From NCBI GenBank assembly GCA_963971425.1, contig OZ020524.1, positions 744,001-808,000 of the forward strand: a stretch of 64,000 nt of DNA, written 5' to 3'. The notes below the pieces were generated by a model. That model was not told where the DNA came from. It made no database searches and was given only the letters and a program-made list of their open reading frames with translations. Position 1 is the stretch's first letter, and each line of letters opens with the position of its first letter. Both the position numbers and the translations under genes were made by a program. The stretch is from Bryoerythrophyllum caledonicum (lineage: Eukaryota; Streptophyta; Bryopsida; Pottiales; Pottiaceae). Shown piece by piece: positions 10,981 through 23,462 of the stretch.

Positions 10981-13249
10981 TACCAACTATAATCATCACC
11001 TTAAATACAAAATACTTAATTACAAAAATAACCACTACAATACCTATAAAAAAATTATACACCTACAACCAAAAACAACACCACAACAAAGAATATCCAA
11101 AGAACATAAACAAAACACTACAAAACATATCAGCTACCATCAAAGGTATACAATGCAAACTCCTACTGCTCCAAGGAAGGGACATCAAAACTAATCCCGG
11201 ACCTATGCCGAATGTTCTAAAACATCACCCCACAATACATAAGAAAAAATCTAAAATATTCTTCATCCCTAATACCATCAAACTACACCTAGAATATCAA
11301 CACATCGCAAAAACCTTTGCACCACTACTAAAAAACACACATACACTATTCCACTTCCATAACATCACATACCCATACATTGCTCAATTTATCAATCAAC
11401 AACACATCTACCTACCATCACACATCTTATATGCCATCATAATTACTATCCACCCATCCATAGAAGATAATAACCTTCTTCTCGCCCCGCAAAATCCAAA
11501 CATCACCCATTGGACTAATACCCTATTAAACACCCTAGCCAACCTCCACAACGCACCCGAAAGACACATCAATATCCAACATCCTTATACAAAATTCCTA
11601 GAAGAAAACCAAAACAATATCTATCAGGAAAAATCAATATACAAAAAACTATACAACTTCATACACAATCAAACCCACCACCTACACAAGACGAAATAAA
11701 ATATAACTTCCCATACCTTCCAAATAATTTAATCAATAAATCATTAAAATGCTTTGACTCCATACCAAAATACACAAAACCCCCACCTCCATCCACTTGT
11801 CTCCTTCCACTCAACCAAAATCTAAATATAAACAATAGAAACACAAGTATAATTACATGGAATGCTTCATCCCTAAACACTGCCCTCCCCAACTTACAAA
11901 TCTTGTTACTCATATAAACATACCAACAACATTTATAGTAATACAAAAAACCAAAATATCCACCACAAAATCCACAAAATACATACAAAAAATATTTCCC
12001 AACTGTAAACTTGTTTTTAACAACACACATGCATTAACAAGATGTATTCAACAGCGTAGACCTTACACACCGGGACGGGGTGGCCTCCTCACACTAGTGC
12101 AAAAAACATACGTTTTCCTTGGTAACATTGAGTAAATTCCCACACCAATGCACACATCATCCTACCTCCAAATAATAAAAATTAACAATCAACCACTACT
12201 ACCTTGGATAATATTTCATATCTACATGCCATCCCATCCCGAAGACATAAGATTCATTGTAGATATTCAAAACAATATTACCACTCAAATTAATAACAAC
12301 CCTAACCATACATACATACTATGTGGAGACTTCAATAGAGACATAGCACTAATAGGCTGACAAATGGAAATCATACCATCCCTCCACAATCAATAGACCA
12401 CCAATGGCGAAATTTCATTGATAACCTAAACTTTACATACATGCATACGGATACCCAATATTCTAGACAATGTGGCTACAACTACAAAAATTGGAGCTTA
12501 ATCGACGGATTCTATATCCATACACCCAACCATACGCAATATACCTCCACAACAAACAAAGACACTTTACTCAATTCAGATCATCTACCAATTCAATTGC
12601 ACATCCCTAATATCACACTAATAAGTTGCACACCTCCACCACAGACATTAATAACGTGCGTATACTCAACCCCATCCCAAAAATTAAAATAGAAAACTTT
12701 AACACAGAGTTCTTTGAAAGAAACTCAACACAAATTGACTCTCTTATCAACACGCTAGAAAATAATAAACAACTTTCACACACACAATGGCACAAAGCGT
12801 GCCACACCCTAGACTTACTCATCAAAAATATTTCCAACACACCTGAGCAAACTTGTAGAGCCCCACCTATACCACAAATGACAATCCGAACATCCCAATA
12901 AGGCTATTACTTGCTTCGTAAACTCTCCAAAATCTGGAAACAACACCTAGCTATATATCACACTATACGCAAAACTATCAGTGTTCTAAACAATAATCCC
13001 CAATGGTGCAATCACCCTATATGTAATGAACTATTAAACCTCCAACACACCCAAATCCCGACACCACCTCCACCTCATATCTCTCCTGACGGATGGCTAA
13101 ATGTCATTGGACTAATCGCGAAAAATGCCAACATACAAGCCCGGAAAGTAACCACAAAATATGCAAAAGAAAACATTAAAAAAGCCATCTCAAAATACAG
13201 ACAACTATACAAAACCTACCCTAAGAAAATAAATCATAAAATCTTTTAA
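10977..13249 (+). pseudogene. LINE ORF2, N-terminal part: 2A-like motif and APE endonuclease
   Basis: The reading frame starts about 10,977. At codons 67-76 (11,175-11,204) it has GRDIKTNPGP, close to the 2A consensus D[V/I]ExNPGP and preceded by a Leu run as in active 2A peptides. The apurinic-type endonuclease follows after frame breaks: SIITWNASSL near 11,850, ILCGDFNRD at 12,325-12,336, a SLIDGFYI segment near 12,500 and the NSDHLPI motif at 12,576-12,584. These are the catalytic Asn, Asp and His boxes of LINE endonucleases. A basic, helical linker follows (to 13,249). Several stops and frameshifts mean it is dead. No YADD-type reverse transcriptase box is present. Confidence 0.75.
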
Positions 13250-14315
13250 AACACCGTATCACCACCACTAGACTACATCACTGACCAATTCAAGTCAAAC
13301 ATTTGCACATATTTGTCACACATTGTCAGGCAAGGTACCAAAAAACTTCATTTTTTTCATGTAAAACTTAGAGATATTAATATCTTGTAAATTTAAATTT
13401 TTCTACTACAAAATGTACTGTAAACCTTCTTATAAACTGTTTGGATAATCACTCTAAAACATATTTAGTGCATCCAAAAAAAACATGAATTGGAATATGA
13501 TTGTGATGATGTAAATATTGTGAAAAAAATGATTAGAGCCTCCTGTTCAATTTCGCCCTGTATACTCTAGAAGAACTATCGTGTATCTTACTTTAGAAAG
13601 CTAACCATCTCAATCCATTTGCACAAACCACACAACAAAAGCAATCAGCAACACAAAACGTAGAGTATATAGATCTAGCTGATATGTTCATACTAGGTGG
13701 TGGAAGCATTACCGCAAGCATTTAGCTGATACTGTCTTGTATATCTGCAATAAAACTAGAGGCAAATGATGACAACTTCATCCCAGTTTCTTCTGCAAGG
13801 TTTTTCAACGCGGACATGTCGTGAGAGGCCTGGCCACCGGATCATCTCTTAGCAATCTTAATAGAACATCACGCACCGTAACAACAGACGTGATTCAAGC
13901 ATAGGACAAACGGAGAAAGGTGTTATGGTAGCATTATTACATGCATGGACAACTTGGAAATGATCTCGCCCGCTGTCAGGTCAATTGCTGAACCGCCCAT
14001 TGAATCTTTGTCTTCGCGATCGAAGTAGGCAGAGCTCGATATAGCCGAGGAGTTCTACAAATGTGCAAGTATTAGTGAAAGTTCTTTCGAAACAAAACCG
14101 GCATAACCTCGGACAAGAGCCTCGTCTAATCCAGAAAACTTACAGTAAAATTCTGTAGCCGGCCGGAATTCTTTTCCCCGTCCTTGTCCTGGTTGCTAAA
14201 GTATTGAGGAGAAGAGATTGATTTGGCATTTGCAAACTTTTTCTGTCCCTCGTAGCTGTCTTTATCTTGCAAGGAAAGAGAAAAACAATATAAGAACAGG
14301 TTCATATGAAGCTGC

Positions 14316-14872
14316 TTGAAAACATATCAGATGTCAAAGAGAGAATGTCATCGTCTAGCTATTCATGGTTGTAGTTGGCACCCACATTGGTACTTGCATT
14401 GTCAGAGTCTTTGGAGTTATCTGATTCACTGGCTTAGAGGTCCTCTAAATCCAAGTTCTCCACGTTCCACCTCTTCTCATCCGTCAACTTTCCATTTGCG
14501 AGCAACTTTGAATTGGTATAGACAAACACCATGTCATTTGCCCCTCCATGTAGTAACCAATTTCGTCTCTTGTTATGCACAAAAGAATAGCTACTCCAAT
14601 TGTGTTTGCAAGAAGAAAGCATTTGCGCTAGTATTTTCTTGGAATTGATGCAAGGAATTTTCTAAATGCACCTTCAAATTCCACCAAACATATGGAGAAC
14701 ACTTTTCGAGTTTGGGATCTAATATGTCATGAAATTGTACAATCCTGTGTCTAAAAGCTAAGAACTCGTTAACCACGTAATGATAGTCCTTAAGTGTACA
14801 TAGATTTCTTAGCACTCGTTTATACACGGTGATGGCATCTCGATCATTGGTAAATTCTTTGTCATGGAGCAA
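14316..14872 (-). pseudogene. hAT-family transposase, C-terminal fragment (copy A)
   Basis: The minus strand first reads a frame with LRNLCTLKDYHYVVNEFLAF, then shifts frame to a segment with HNWSSYSFVHNKRRN, GGANDMVFVYTNSKLL and RWNVENLDLEDL. That Trp-containing block with the NDLVFVYTN segment is the hallmark of the hAT dimerisation domain at the transposase C-terminus. The usual Cys-Glu-Arg-Asn-Trp is CKHNW here. The frame break and the lack of an intact catalytic core show that it is dead. Copies B and C preserve the same block. Confidence 0.75.
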
Positions 14873-15809
14873 ATAAGGATTTAGGGGTTATCGTAGTCCA
14901 CTAGTTCGTATTTCCCAAAGTTAACCGAAATTAACCTTAAGCAAGCCGACCTAACGAGATCATTTCCAGGGATTTTTATCGTGTGTCAGATTTTCTAAAT
15001 CTAAGGACAATTCATACTTAATATCTCAGCACATCCAGGAGGATGGCTTCTCGGTACCTCAGTGACCGATATGAAGTAACCACAATTGTTTAACTTAAAC
15101 TTTGTTGAGCGTCAGAGTAGCTTTCTAGTAAGTTTTTACAATGCCCCAGAAAGTCACTGCCCTCCGTTCTCAGAGTTCAAAGGCTACAATATCCACAACC
15201 TAACTCTACTCCATGAAAGAGTTAAAAGGCTGCAGCTAGTTCACCGGCCTTCACAATCTACCGGAAAATAATACCGCAAAGCAAGCTACAATCTTGCACA
15301 TCCTAGCAAAGACCCACTAGGAGGACTCAACTTCCTTTCTCTCTACTCACACAAGCTCAACAATGACTCTGGACACAAGCAATTAAGGCAAGACACAAGC
15401 AAAGCAACAAAGAGAAGTGTACGTATACGAAGAGCCCAAGGCTCCTTAAGTACACAAAGGTCACTAGCTACCCTCCAAAACCTAGATCCCCAAAAGGTAG
15501 GAAACGACATCTAGATCCCAAAATTGAGGGTTGCCTAATCACCAGCGGATTACCGATTAGATCGGTAAACCGCAAGACTCCCGATCAGAGATCGCTAAAA
15601 CATTTTCTAGCAAAATTAGGTAGCCGGAGAAATCATCCAAGTGGTAGTGACCGGGTGCACAATGGGGCCCCATCAACATCACTACTCTCACCATAGCAAC
15701 CTAGCAACATCCCATCAAACAATAGCAACATTTCATCAAACAATAATCTAGCAACCTAGCAATATTCCATCAAATGATAAGATAAATCACAAAAACATAT
15801 AACATAGGC

Positions 15810-16019
15810 TCAACCAGAAGACTCATCCGAAAGCGGGAAATTATCTCCTCGTTGATCCATGGGAAGATTGGGAGTATCCACGGGTACATAGTCAAGAGAA
15901 TCCACCGAAAGGTTAGAAGTCTCAACCGGGAGGTCTCTCGGTGGATTGAGAGTATCCACCGATATATTGGAAGTATCTTGAGTTACCAATCCGACGTTCT
16001 GATGGATCGGAGCGTCCAA
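15810..16019 (-). pseudogene. Conserved Val-Asp-Thr repeat exon of the hAT element (copy A)
   Basis: This 69-codon frame starts MDAP and is built of imperfect repeats of about 11-13 residues: DLPVETSNL, VDSLDYVPV, DTPNLPMDQ, ending in DNFPLSDESSG. Copies B (41,162-41,395) and C (55,392-55,592) keep the frame and most residues although their surroundings have diverged. It probably is the first exon of the element's gene. I do not recognise the motif; a disordered acidic N-terminus is a guess. Confidence 0.5.
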
Positions 16020-16072
16020 AAAGACTCCCGGCGGACGGCAACGTTTGGACGTCCGGTCGGACAGAACGTTTG

Positions 16073-16077
16073 GCGGT
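16073..16077. repeat. Copia target-site duplication, left copy
   Basis: GCGGT before the 5' LTR pairs with GCCGT (21,417-21,421) after the 3' LTR, with one mismatch. The empty site ACCGC (reverse complement GCGGT) is intact in the right arm at 55,334-55,338. Confidence 0.85.
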
Positions 16078-16380
16078 TGTTGAGATAGGATGAAAGTACA
16101 TCCATCTACTTCAGGGTTCCTCCACTAACTAGGATCTACACTAGACCTAATACAGTTCAACAATCCGTATCATAGTGGGGATTACCCGTATCGTAGTGAG
16201 GATTACTCGCTGATTATGACATTAATACTAGATTAACCACTGACGATGGTACAACCTCTGAGTCCCATTCCCGCCAACAGACTCCTCATGTACCTCACTC
16301 TAGGGATTAAATCGTGGACCCTTGCACAACTTCATACTCTTCTGTTGTCAACTCTACTCTCATGCTCATGTCTCCTAACA
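16078..16380 (+). repeat. Copia 5' LTR
   Basis: 303 bp, TGTTGAGATAGG to CTCCTAACA, matched over its full length by 21,114-21,416 at about 91% identity with no length difference. Confidence 0.95.
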
Positions 16381-16689
16381 TATTATCAGCACGCACTGCT
16401 CTTGTTTCTGGATCGACACTTTGCCATTCTACCTGACTGATTGATTAATTCACATCACTTTGGTTTTTTAGGCCAACACATACATCGATCACAGAAACAA
16501 CTAGCTAGAGTACGAGTGCACACATAGTCGACGTCAAGAGACACTGTTCTCTATTCACTCACTGTTCATAGACAGACACCATGCACACATCCGTACCTTC
16601 GTAACCCTAGACCTTACATCTGAGCCTCAGGAAAATCCTAAGCCTCAGCACCTAAATCTAGCTATCGGCCACAATAGAACCCATCTGCA

Positions 16690-19600
16690 TGGCGACACAA
16701 CCCCGAGTCCGAGAGACCTGGACACAACCTCTATACTTTAATCTGCTCAAGCCAGACGGCTCGAACTACCTTGAATGGAACATTGACATGCGGACTTATT
16801 TGTGTGCAAAAGAGCTCGTCGCAGCACTCGATCGAACAATGGTGGAGGACCTACCTCCACCATTCATATGGCAAACATTGCTTATATCAGGCGACACCTA
16901 GACACATCACTTCGGCAGCAGTACATACAAGTGGAGGACCCGGCCAAATTATGGAAATCATTGGAAGCACGCTTCAAGCACGAGGAGACGATCTTCTTAC
17001 CACAAGCGAGAAGCGGCTGGATCAGCCTCCGTGTGCTAGACTTCCCAAACTTCCTAGTGTTCAACATTGAACTCCACCAAATTGCTGCGCAACTCAGGCT
17101 CTGTAGAGACCGACTCTCCGACACAGACCTCATAGATATGACGTTATCTATCTTTCCTCCTGCTTGTGGAATTCTTGCTCAACGATACCGTAACATGAAG
17201 TTTAAATAGCACTCAGAACTCATGTCATATCTATTACTAGCAGAAAAACAACATCGGTTGTTACTAAAGAATATAGAGTCTCGACTAGCAAAGGAGATTC
17301 ACGCTAGTGAGGTTCAAAAAACAACCAAGACTCCAAGCGTTGGAACATCATCAACCAAGAAAGAACAGAACCCAAGCCGAAAGTCACACGTCACTAATGC
17401 ACCAAAGAGGAAGCAAAAATAAGAATGGAAGGCGAAAGGCGATCGTTCCACACACAAAAGGTACGCTAACAAACCAAAAACTCATAAGTCGTCTCAGTCG
17501 TCTTGTAAGAGTGTGAAAGGGCGTGTCACAAGTGTAGCCGGAAACGGCATTACGCAAAGGAATGCCGCGCTCTACACTACTTTACTGAGATGTACAAAGA
17601 ACTCCAGACCCTGAAGGATGGGAAAAGGGAGACTCATACCCTTGATGCACCATCCTTCACGCTCTGTGAACTTGATCCTAAAAATTATATGGTTCAGAAT
17701 AGATCACAGACAACCAAAGCTAAAATTGCTTTGCTTGATAGTGTATCGACACATACCATACTTCAGGATCCAGTGTTCTTTGAGTTTCAAAACAACAATG
17801 AACCATGGCAAAGTTGTGACATTGTCACTACTGCCAGGAAACGGAATTTTAGATTGCGTGAGGGCCGGACAACCATTGCATTGCCCGGGGGACTCCCTCT
17901 GATAATGGGAAAGGGATATGTATGCTACGGAAGCTCCTCGTAGCCTGATAAGCTATCGAGACCTAAGAGCGAACCGCATCCACGTCTCCACCGCGAGGGA
18001 GAATGATGGGCAAGGGCCGAAGATCCTCGCCACTGCGCAAGCAAGAGCCAATGGCCTATAAGGCTATATGAGCTTCCCATTTCTGAAATGGGAACAAGCC
18101 TCACTGGTAAACGCTCCAGGGCCTCACAGCCGCGAGCAAGTAATCCGTGTCTGTCCCAGAGGTACACAAAAGCAACGTTTCTTGTTGCAAATAGCAAAGC
18201 GGACATAGGGCACCGCAAGCTTGGACAACCTGGGACAACAATCATGAGAAAGATGATTCCCATGCTGGCCGTCCATAGTCTCTGCGTAAGTGACGCGAAA
18301 CGTGTGGACGAGTGTGAGGCGTGCATACAAGGTAAGCTAATTCGGCAACCATCGCGGTGGAAGTTACCAATGGAGATGCCGGTTGCCTTACACCGCCTAC
18401 AGGGCGATATCTACGGCCTTGTCACACCGCAATCAGCTCAGTTCAAATACTTTTTGGTTTTAGTCAATGCTTCAAGCAGACACACAAAGGTCTCGCTACT
18501 CACGACTAGGAATATGGTATTCCCGAAAACCCTAGCCATGATATTGAGGTTCAGAAACCACTTTCCAGATAATCAAATCTGTTTCCTAAGAATGGACAAC
18601 GCTCTAGATTTTAAATCATAAGCCTTTGAGGATATTTGTAGAGCCTCAGGGATAGAACTCACGTACTTAGTACGTACAAACATTCACAGAATGGTCTAGC
18701 CAAGGCGTATATTAAAAAAATTCAGTTGATAGTACGTCCCCTCCTATTTCATGCAAACCTCTCACCATCGATATGGGGCCATGCGGTTTTACATGCAACC
18801 TTACTGATGAAAATAAGTCCTACACTGTTGGACATACACACACCCTTGGAGCTCATGTCTGGTTGTACACCACATGTGGCACACTTACGCACGTTTGGAT
18901 GAGAGGTCTGGGTACCTCTACCCGAATCAAAAGAAAAAACAATCACACCACATAGGCATAGAGCCATTTATCTAGGTTATCATTCACCTAGCATCATAAG
19001 GTACAAACTACCTGATAGCGATGTTATCTACAAAGCTAGATGTCAAAAGTGCAAGTTCATAGAAAACAAGTTTCCAAGCTCACCACACAAAAAACAGCCA
19101 TCCCAAATTGAACTTCAGAGCTTTAGAAACTCTGACCCTTAACCCCGACCCATAAATTGCACTAGCTAACGTAGAGGTATGAAAACTTATCAATCTCAAG
19201 AACTTAGACTCAGGACCTCGCATAATTAGGAGCCTGGTACCTGGATCAGGGAACCTTGTTCCGTTAGCTCCAGCGAAGAAGAGAAAGTCAAGGCAATCCA
19301 ACCCGACTCCTGTTACCCCACGACTACATGTAGCAACCATGCATGCAGATCGATAGCCAGAATCGGCGTAGATAGATCCCACTCGAATCCCGTGGGAAGA
19401 TCCAAAATCTTTTGTCTCCAGGTTGACCAACCTAGACACTGACCCAATGACTCTCGAACAAGCCAAGAGTAGATTAGACTGGCCTCTATGGGAGAAAGCC
19501 CTACAAGCAAAATATCAGTCATTACGCAAGCGAGGAATTTTTTAACCACTCGTCACAAACCTCGCAACCAAACCAATAGCTCACAGGTTATTTTTCACAT

Positions 19601-21054
19601 GTAAATGTGACGAACATGGAAACGTAGTTCGATTCAAAGTTACGCTAGTAGCCCAAGGCTACACATAGAAGCCGGGTATCAATTTTGAACAAACGTACTC
19701 CCTAGTCATAGACAACACGTCCTTTAGGTACATCCTAAGCCTAGGAGTACAAATGGCACTCGAAACCCGCCTCCTCGACGTAGTCACGGCGTACTTGTAT
19801 GGAGATCTAGACGCTGATATACATATCAAGCCTCCTCCAAACTTCCTGCACGACACAAATCCCGTGCAACCCGGTAAGTATACTAGCTTGAAAATTCATA
19901 AGGCGCTGTATAGCCTGAAATAAGCGGGTAGGGCATGGTACCACCACGTGAAAGCATTTTTGCTCACGCACGGATTTACTAACCATCTGGCCCTCCCCTG
20001 TGTGTTTGTCTTGAGAGATGAAACTAAGTTTGTCATATTGGCTGTGTATGTTGATGACTTGAACTCGATCGACACCTCAGCTTTGTGCATTCATGTAAGA
20101 AGCCTACTAACTAAATTTTTTGAAATGAAAGTATTAGACCACACTTTGTTCTGTTTAGGACTTCAGGTTAAACACTATGCAGATGGGAGCATCCTACTCC
20201 ATCAACAAACATACACCAAGAAACTATTGCGTACATTCAACATGGAGAACGCAAACGCACTATCGGCACCCGTGATCGGCCGAAGTAAAACTCACCCAGA
20301 CCCCTATCAACTTGCTGATGACGACAAGGAGGAGGTAGACAGAAAATAATATTTAGCCGTGGTGGGAGCACTACTCTACCTCGCGACAAATACTCGCTTG
20401 GACATATCCTTCGCGGTCAGCGTGCTCGCACGACACAGCCAGAGATCGGCGATGCGACACTGGCAAGGCATAAAACACCTGCTGCGCTACCTACACGGCA
20501 CGGAGGACCTCGGAATTCATTTTCAGAGAAGCGGAGGCAACGAAATCATCGGATGTATTGATTCAGGTTTCAAGACCGACCCAATCACTAAGAAATTCCA
20601 AACGGGATATATATTTGTCAAGAACGGCGCACCCATCTCCTGGAGATCAACCAAGTAGACAGTCACGACCACCTCCACCAATCACGCCGAATTGCTCGCG
20701 TTTCATGAAGCATCCAGGGAAGCAGTTTGGTTGCGGACGATGCAACAAGCTATATTCCAGCAATGCGGAATCAAGAGCATGGACAAGCCAACCACAATTT
20801 AAGAGGACAATGCAGCATGCGTGGAGCAAGTTACATTGGGCTTCATCAAAGCTGATTGGATCAAGCAAATCAATCCCCATATTTTTGGATATACACAAGA
20901 CTTGACCCACACCAACCAGATTCAAGTCAAGAAAATCGCCTTAGCGGAAAACTTTGCCGACGTACTTACCAAGGCACTCCAAGTTCATCAACATCGCAAG
21001 CTCATTAGTGACATTGGAATGAGAACCTTGGAAGAACTAGATAGCGAACGGTGA
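16690..21054 (+). pseudogene. Copia gag-pol polyprotein, multiple stops
   Basis: The gag part starts MATQPRVRE at 16,690 and ends in a perfect zinc knuckle C-x2-C-x4-H-x4-C at 17,524-17,565. The protease follows with LLDSVSTHTIL near 17,730, where the family has DSGA, so the catalytic loop is altered. The integrase has an HRKLGQ segment near 18,210, a GDIYG acidic box near 18,400 and RMDNA near 18,590. The reverse transcriptase runs from about 19,550 to 20,350, with YVDD at 20,047-20,058. RNase H follows (VGALLYLATNTRLDISFAV, then NHAELLAFHEA and ADVLTKAL) to 21,054. Stops and shifts break every domain, so it is inactive. Confidence 0.9.
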
Positions 21055-21113
21055 CTTCACTCTTTTTTTCTTCATCTGAAGTTTTTTAATGAGGAAGATC
21101 ATTGTTTGAGGAG

Positions 21114-21416
21114 TGTTGAGGTAGGATGAAAGTACATCCATCTACTTCCGGGTTCCTTCACTAATTAGGATCTATACTAGACCTAGTACAGTTCAACTAC
21201 CCGTATCATAGTAGGGATTACCCGTATTGTAGTGGGGATTACTCCGTGATTAGGACATTAATACTAGATTAACCGCTAGCAATGATACAACCTCAGAGTC
21301 CCATTCCCGCCAACGGACTCCTCATGTACCTCACTCTAGGGATTAAACCCTGGACCCTTGTACAACTTCATACTCTTCTATTGTCAACTCTACTCTCATG
21401 CTCATGTCTCCTACCA
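21114..21416 (+). repeat. Copia 3' LTR
   Basis: 303 bp, TGTTGAGGTAGG to CTCCTACCA. It is preceded by a purine-rich stretch (GAGGAAG and GAGGAG) that could serve as the polypurine tract. Confidence 0.95.
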
Positions 21417-23281
21417 GCCGTAATAAACGTTTACTGCAGACATACAATAAAATCAAGGGTGTAAATGTTTTAATTGTAAATTAAAGTGAAGCAATCATGG
21501 CCTTCAGTTAAGGGTGGAAGACTTCACAGCCGTCGGATCGGGCAATCAAGGGGCAGGCGGTCGTCTGATTAGACGGCCGGGAACCTCCCAGCCGTCCGAT
21601 GGAACAGACGGCTCTAGACCATACGACTGGGCGGACGGCCTAAGGCAAGATACGACTGCTAGGTTTTAGATTCTTTCGCATTCTTGATTGTAGGGGATTC
21701 ATCATGAAAAACATGTGTTGGTTTAAGTACTCGTTTTCACTACGGTTGAGAACTCCACTGGCAAAGAATTCAAGGAAAATGGAGCAATATGATTGCAGAA
21801 CAATTTGTTCTTCACCGGATTGGGTTTACACTATGGCCAAGACTTGACCAGTGAAGAACTTCAAGCATAGGTGAAAAAAATAACATGGACGCCTATGTAT
21901 CAACACCTATTTGAAGAGTTCCTCTCATCTAGATTTTGTTCTCTATACAAGAAGTAGAGTTAACCTGGTGTAATTAATAGCTCTCAGAATTACATTGTAG
22001 GTTGAATTCATGTGAACTTTTTACCACACAAACTAGACAAGTAGGACCATTTTTTCCAACAAGTTTTACAACATTTTTACACTTGATGTAAAATGTATCG
22101 ATTTTGATAGGTGATTGCGGCCAAAAACGCATGGGGGACCTTACAACATTAAATAGATGGGAGATATCCATCCTTTGTTTGAAGAAATCAAAAGCCAGTT
22201 TGGAAAATGATTTTTCATCTACAAAGAGTTGGCGCATTGATGAAATTAAAAGGAAAAGACAAGATGACATTGGCAATAAGCCGGAAGGAAATTAAAAAAA
22301 AAACAACTTATATTGATGGTACATGTTTTATTTAGAATAATTGCTTTTGACCTTATATGTGGACATCAATCGTTGTCAAGGTATATCTTATCTTTATGTT
22401 TATTTTTATATTGAAATCTTTTGAGATTTCTTTTTCACACTCTTCCCATGTGCAAAAATCATTTCATTTCTATTAGTTGGGTCAAATATCGTCCACATAA
22501 AAAAAACAATGTCCTACAGTTTCATACTAATAATTTTTTCAAATTATGTGTTATTTTTCATATTTCATTTTTATAATTATTGTATTGAAAATAATGTATA
22601 TCAACTTAATAATTGCTTTTTACAATATGATCTCAAGAAGGATTGAAACAATATTGATTTTATGTTAATATTGATATGGAATGCGATTATGACCTGTATA
22701 GAATCTATATGACGATGAGAAACATATATCTCTGATATATTTTATGTATGAACAAACGTGCCTTCTATTTTCCTGATGTACTTTTGATGAATAAATTTTG
22801 AACAACCGAATCGATTTTTTTTGAGGTATAAAAATTATAAAGTACAACCCACAGGAAGCACATAGATGCGTTGTTACTTAAACAAATGTCAGCATCAACA
22901 AGCCATACATGGTAATTGAAGAAAAGACAAGCAAATAGTTGAAACATTTGAAACAGATCAATTATAACATGGTTGTGCGTGGTAACAACATGTATATTGT
23001 ATATTCATATGAAATTTTTACCACACAAACTAGACAAATAGGGGCTTTTTTCCCAACAACTGATACTACATTTGGACATTTGATGCAAAAGATATAAATT
23101 TCTATAGTTCCACGGAGCCCATAATGTACATAATATGTCCATGGGGACCATTAGAAATTGTGGGATCCATTGGCTAGCATAAACTTTCTTGGTGGTGAAG
23201 TTCACCGGTGGACTTCACCGTTGGGTGTTCACACTACTAACCGGTCAAGAGTTCTTGATGCATTACGTTATTCTATTTTTG
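21417..23281. other. Diverged inner flank of the left arm
   Basis: No gene is visible. The part at 21,530-21,645 is dense in CCGTC/GACGG words in both orientations. The rest is AT-rich and aligns with 52,842-55,333 of the right arm in reverse complement. At 22,000-22,290 identity is about 95% by eye. The right arm has two extra blocks (the pogo-like element and 0.84 kb near 54,048-54,889) that are absent here. The pogo target site is empty at 23,125-23,130. Confidence 0.7.
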
Positions 23282-23462
23282 TCTTGTCCAACATCCATCC
23301 ACCGCTAGCCTAGAGTTCTCCACCGTCGTGAAAAGCGGGCCCAAGTACTGATTTAAGTTGTTGTGTATTTTGATTGTGGAGAGGTGAAGTTTTTGAATCT
23401 TTGGACTGGTAGAAGCGGAGTTTTGTTGCGCCTGTTGATGTTCCCGTGAGAAGTGAGAAGCG

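Larger units (their letters stand above)
7360..13256 (+). mobile_element. LINE-like retrotransposon, 5' half, decayed and G-depleted
   Basis: An A/C-rich segment with little G on the plus strand begins near 7,360 and ends at about 13,256, where it meets the left arm of the inverted repeat. It holds an ORF1-like region (8619-10,052), a nearly G-free linker (10,381-10,980) and a decayed ORF2 with a 2A-like motif, an APE endonuclease and the start of a linker, but no reverse transcriptase motif. The 3' half is missing here. A segment of similar composition with RNase H and a Cys-rich C-terminus lies on the minus strand at 42,051-44,970. The 5' limit is set only by composition. Confidence 0.7.
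13286..16072 (-). mobile_element. Decayed hAT transposon, copy A
   Basis: One of three related copies in the window (B in the spacer, C in the right arm). Read on the minus strand it has a short conserved N-terminal exon (16,019-15,810), a long non-coding stretch, an hAT C-terminal dimerisation segment (14,872-14,316) and small downstream exons towards 13,900. The outermost 200 bp (13,286-13,490) belong to the dispersed repeat that also occurs at 37,080-37,740, 58,240-58,830 and 62,160-63,320. Compared with copy C, about 430 bp are missing near 15,270. Terminal inverted repeats were not identified. Confidence 0.65.
16078..21416 (+). mobile_element. Ty1/Copia LTR retrotransposon, full length but decayed
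   Basis: Two 303 bp LTRs (16,078-16,380 and 21,114-21,416) begin TG and end CA and enclose a gag-pol region in the Copia order protease, integrase, reverse transcriptase, RNase H. A TTATCAGCACG stretch right after the 5' LTR resembles the initiator-Met tRNA binding site used by plant Copia. The LTRs differ at about 26 positions by my count, mostly transitions, so the insertion is old. It interrupts sequence that is continuous in the right arm of the inverted repeat. Confidence 0.95.
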
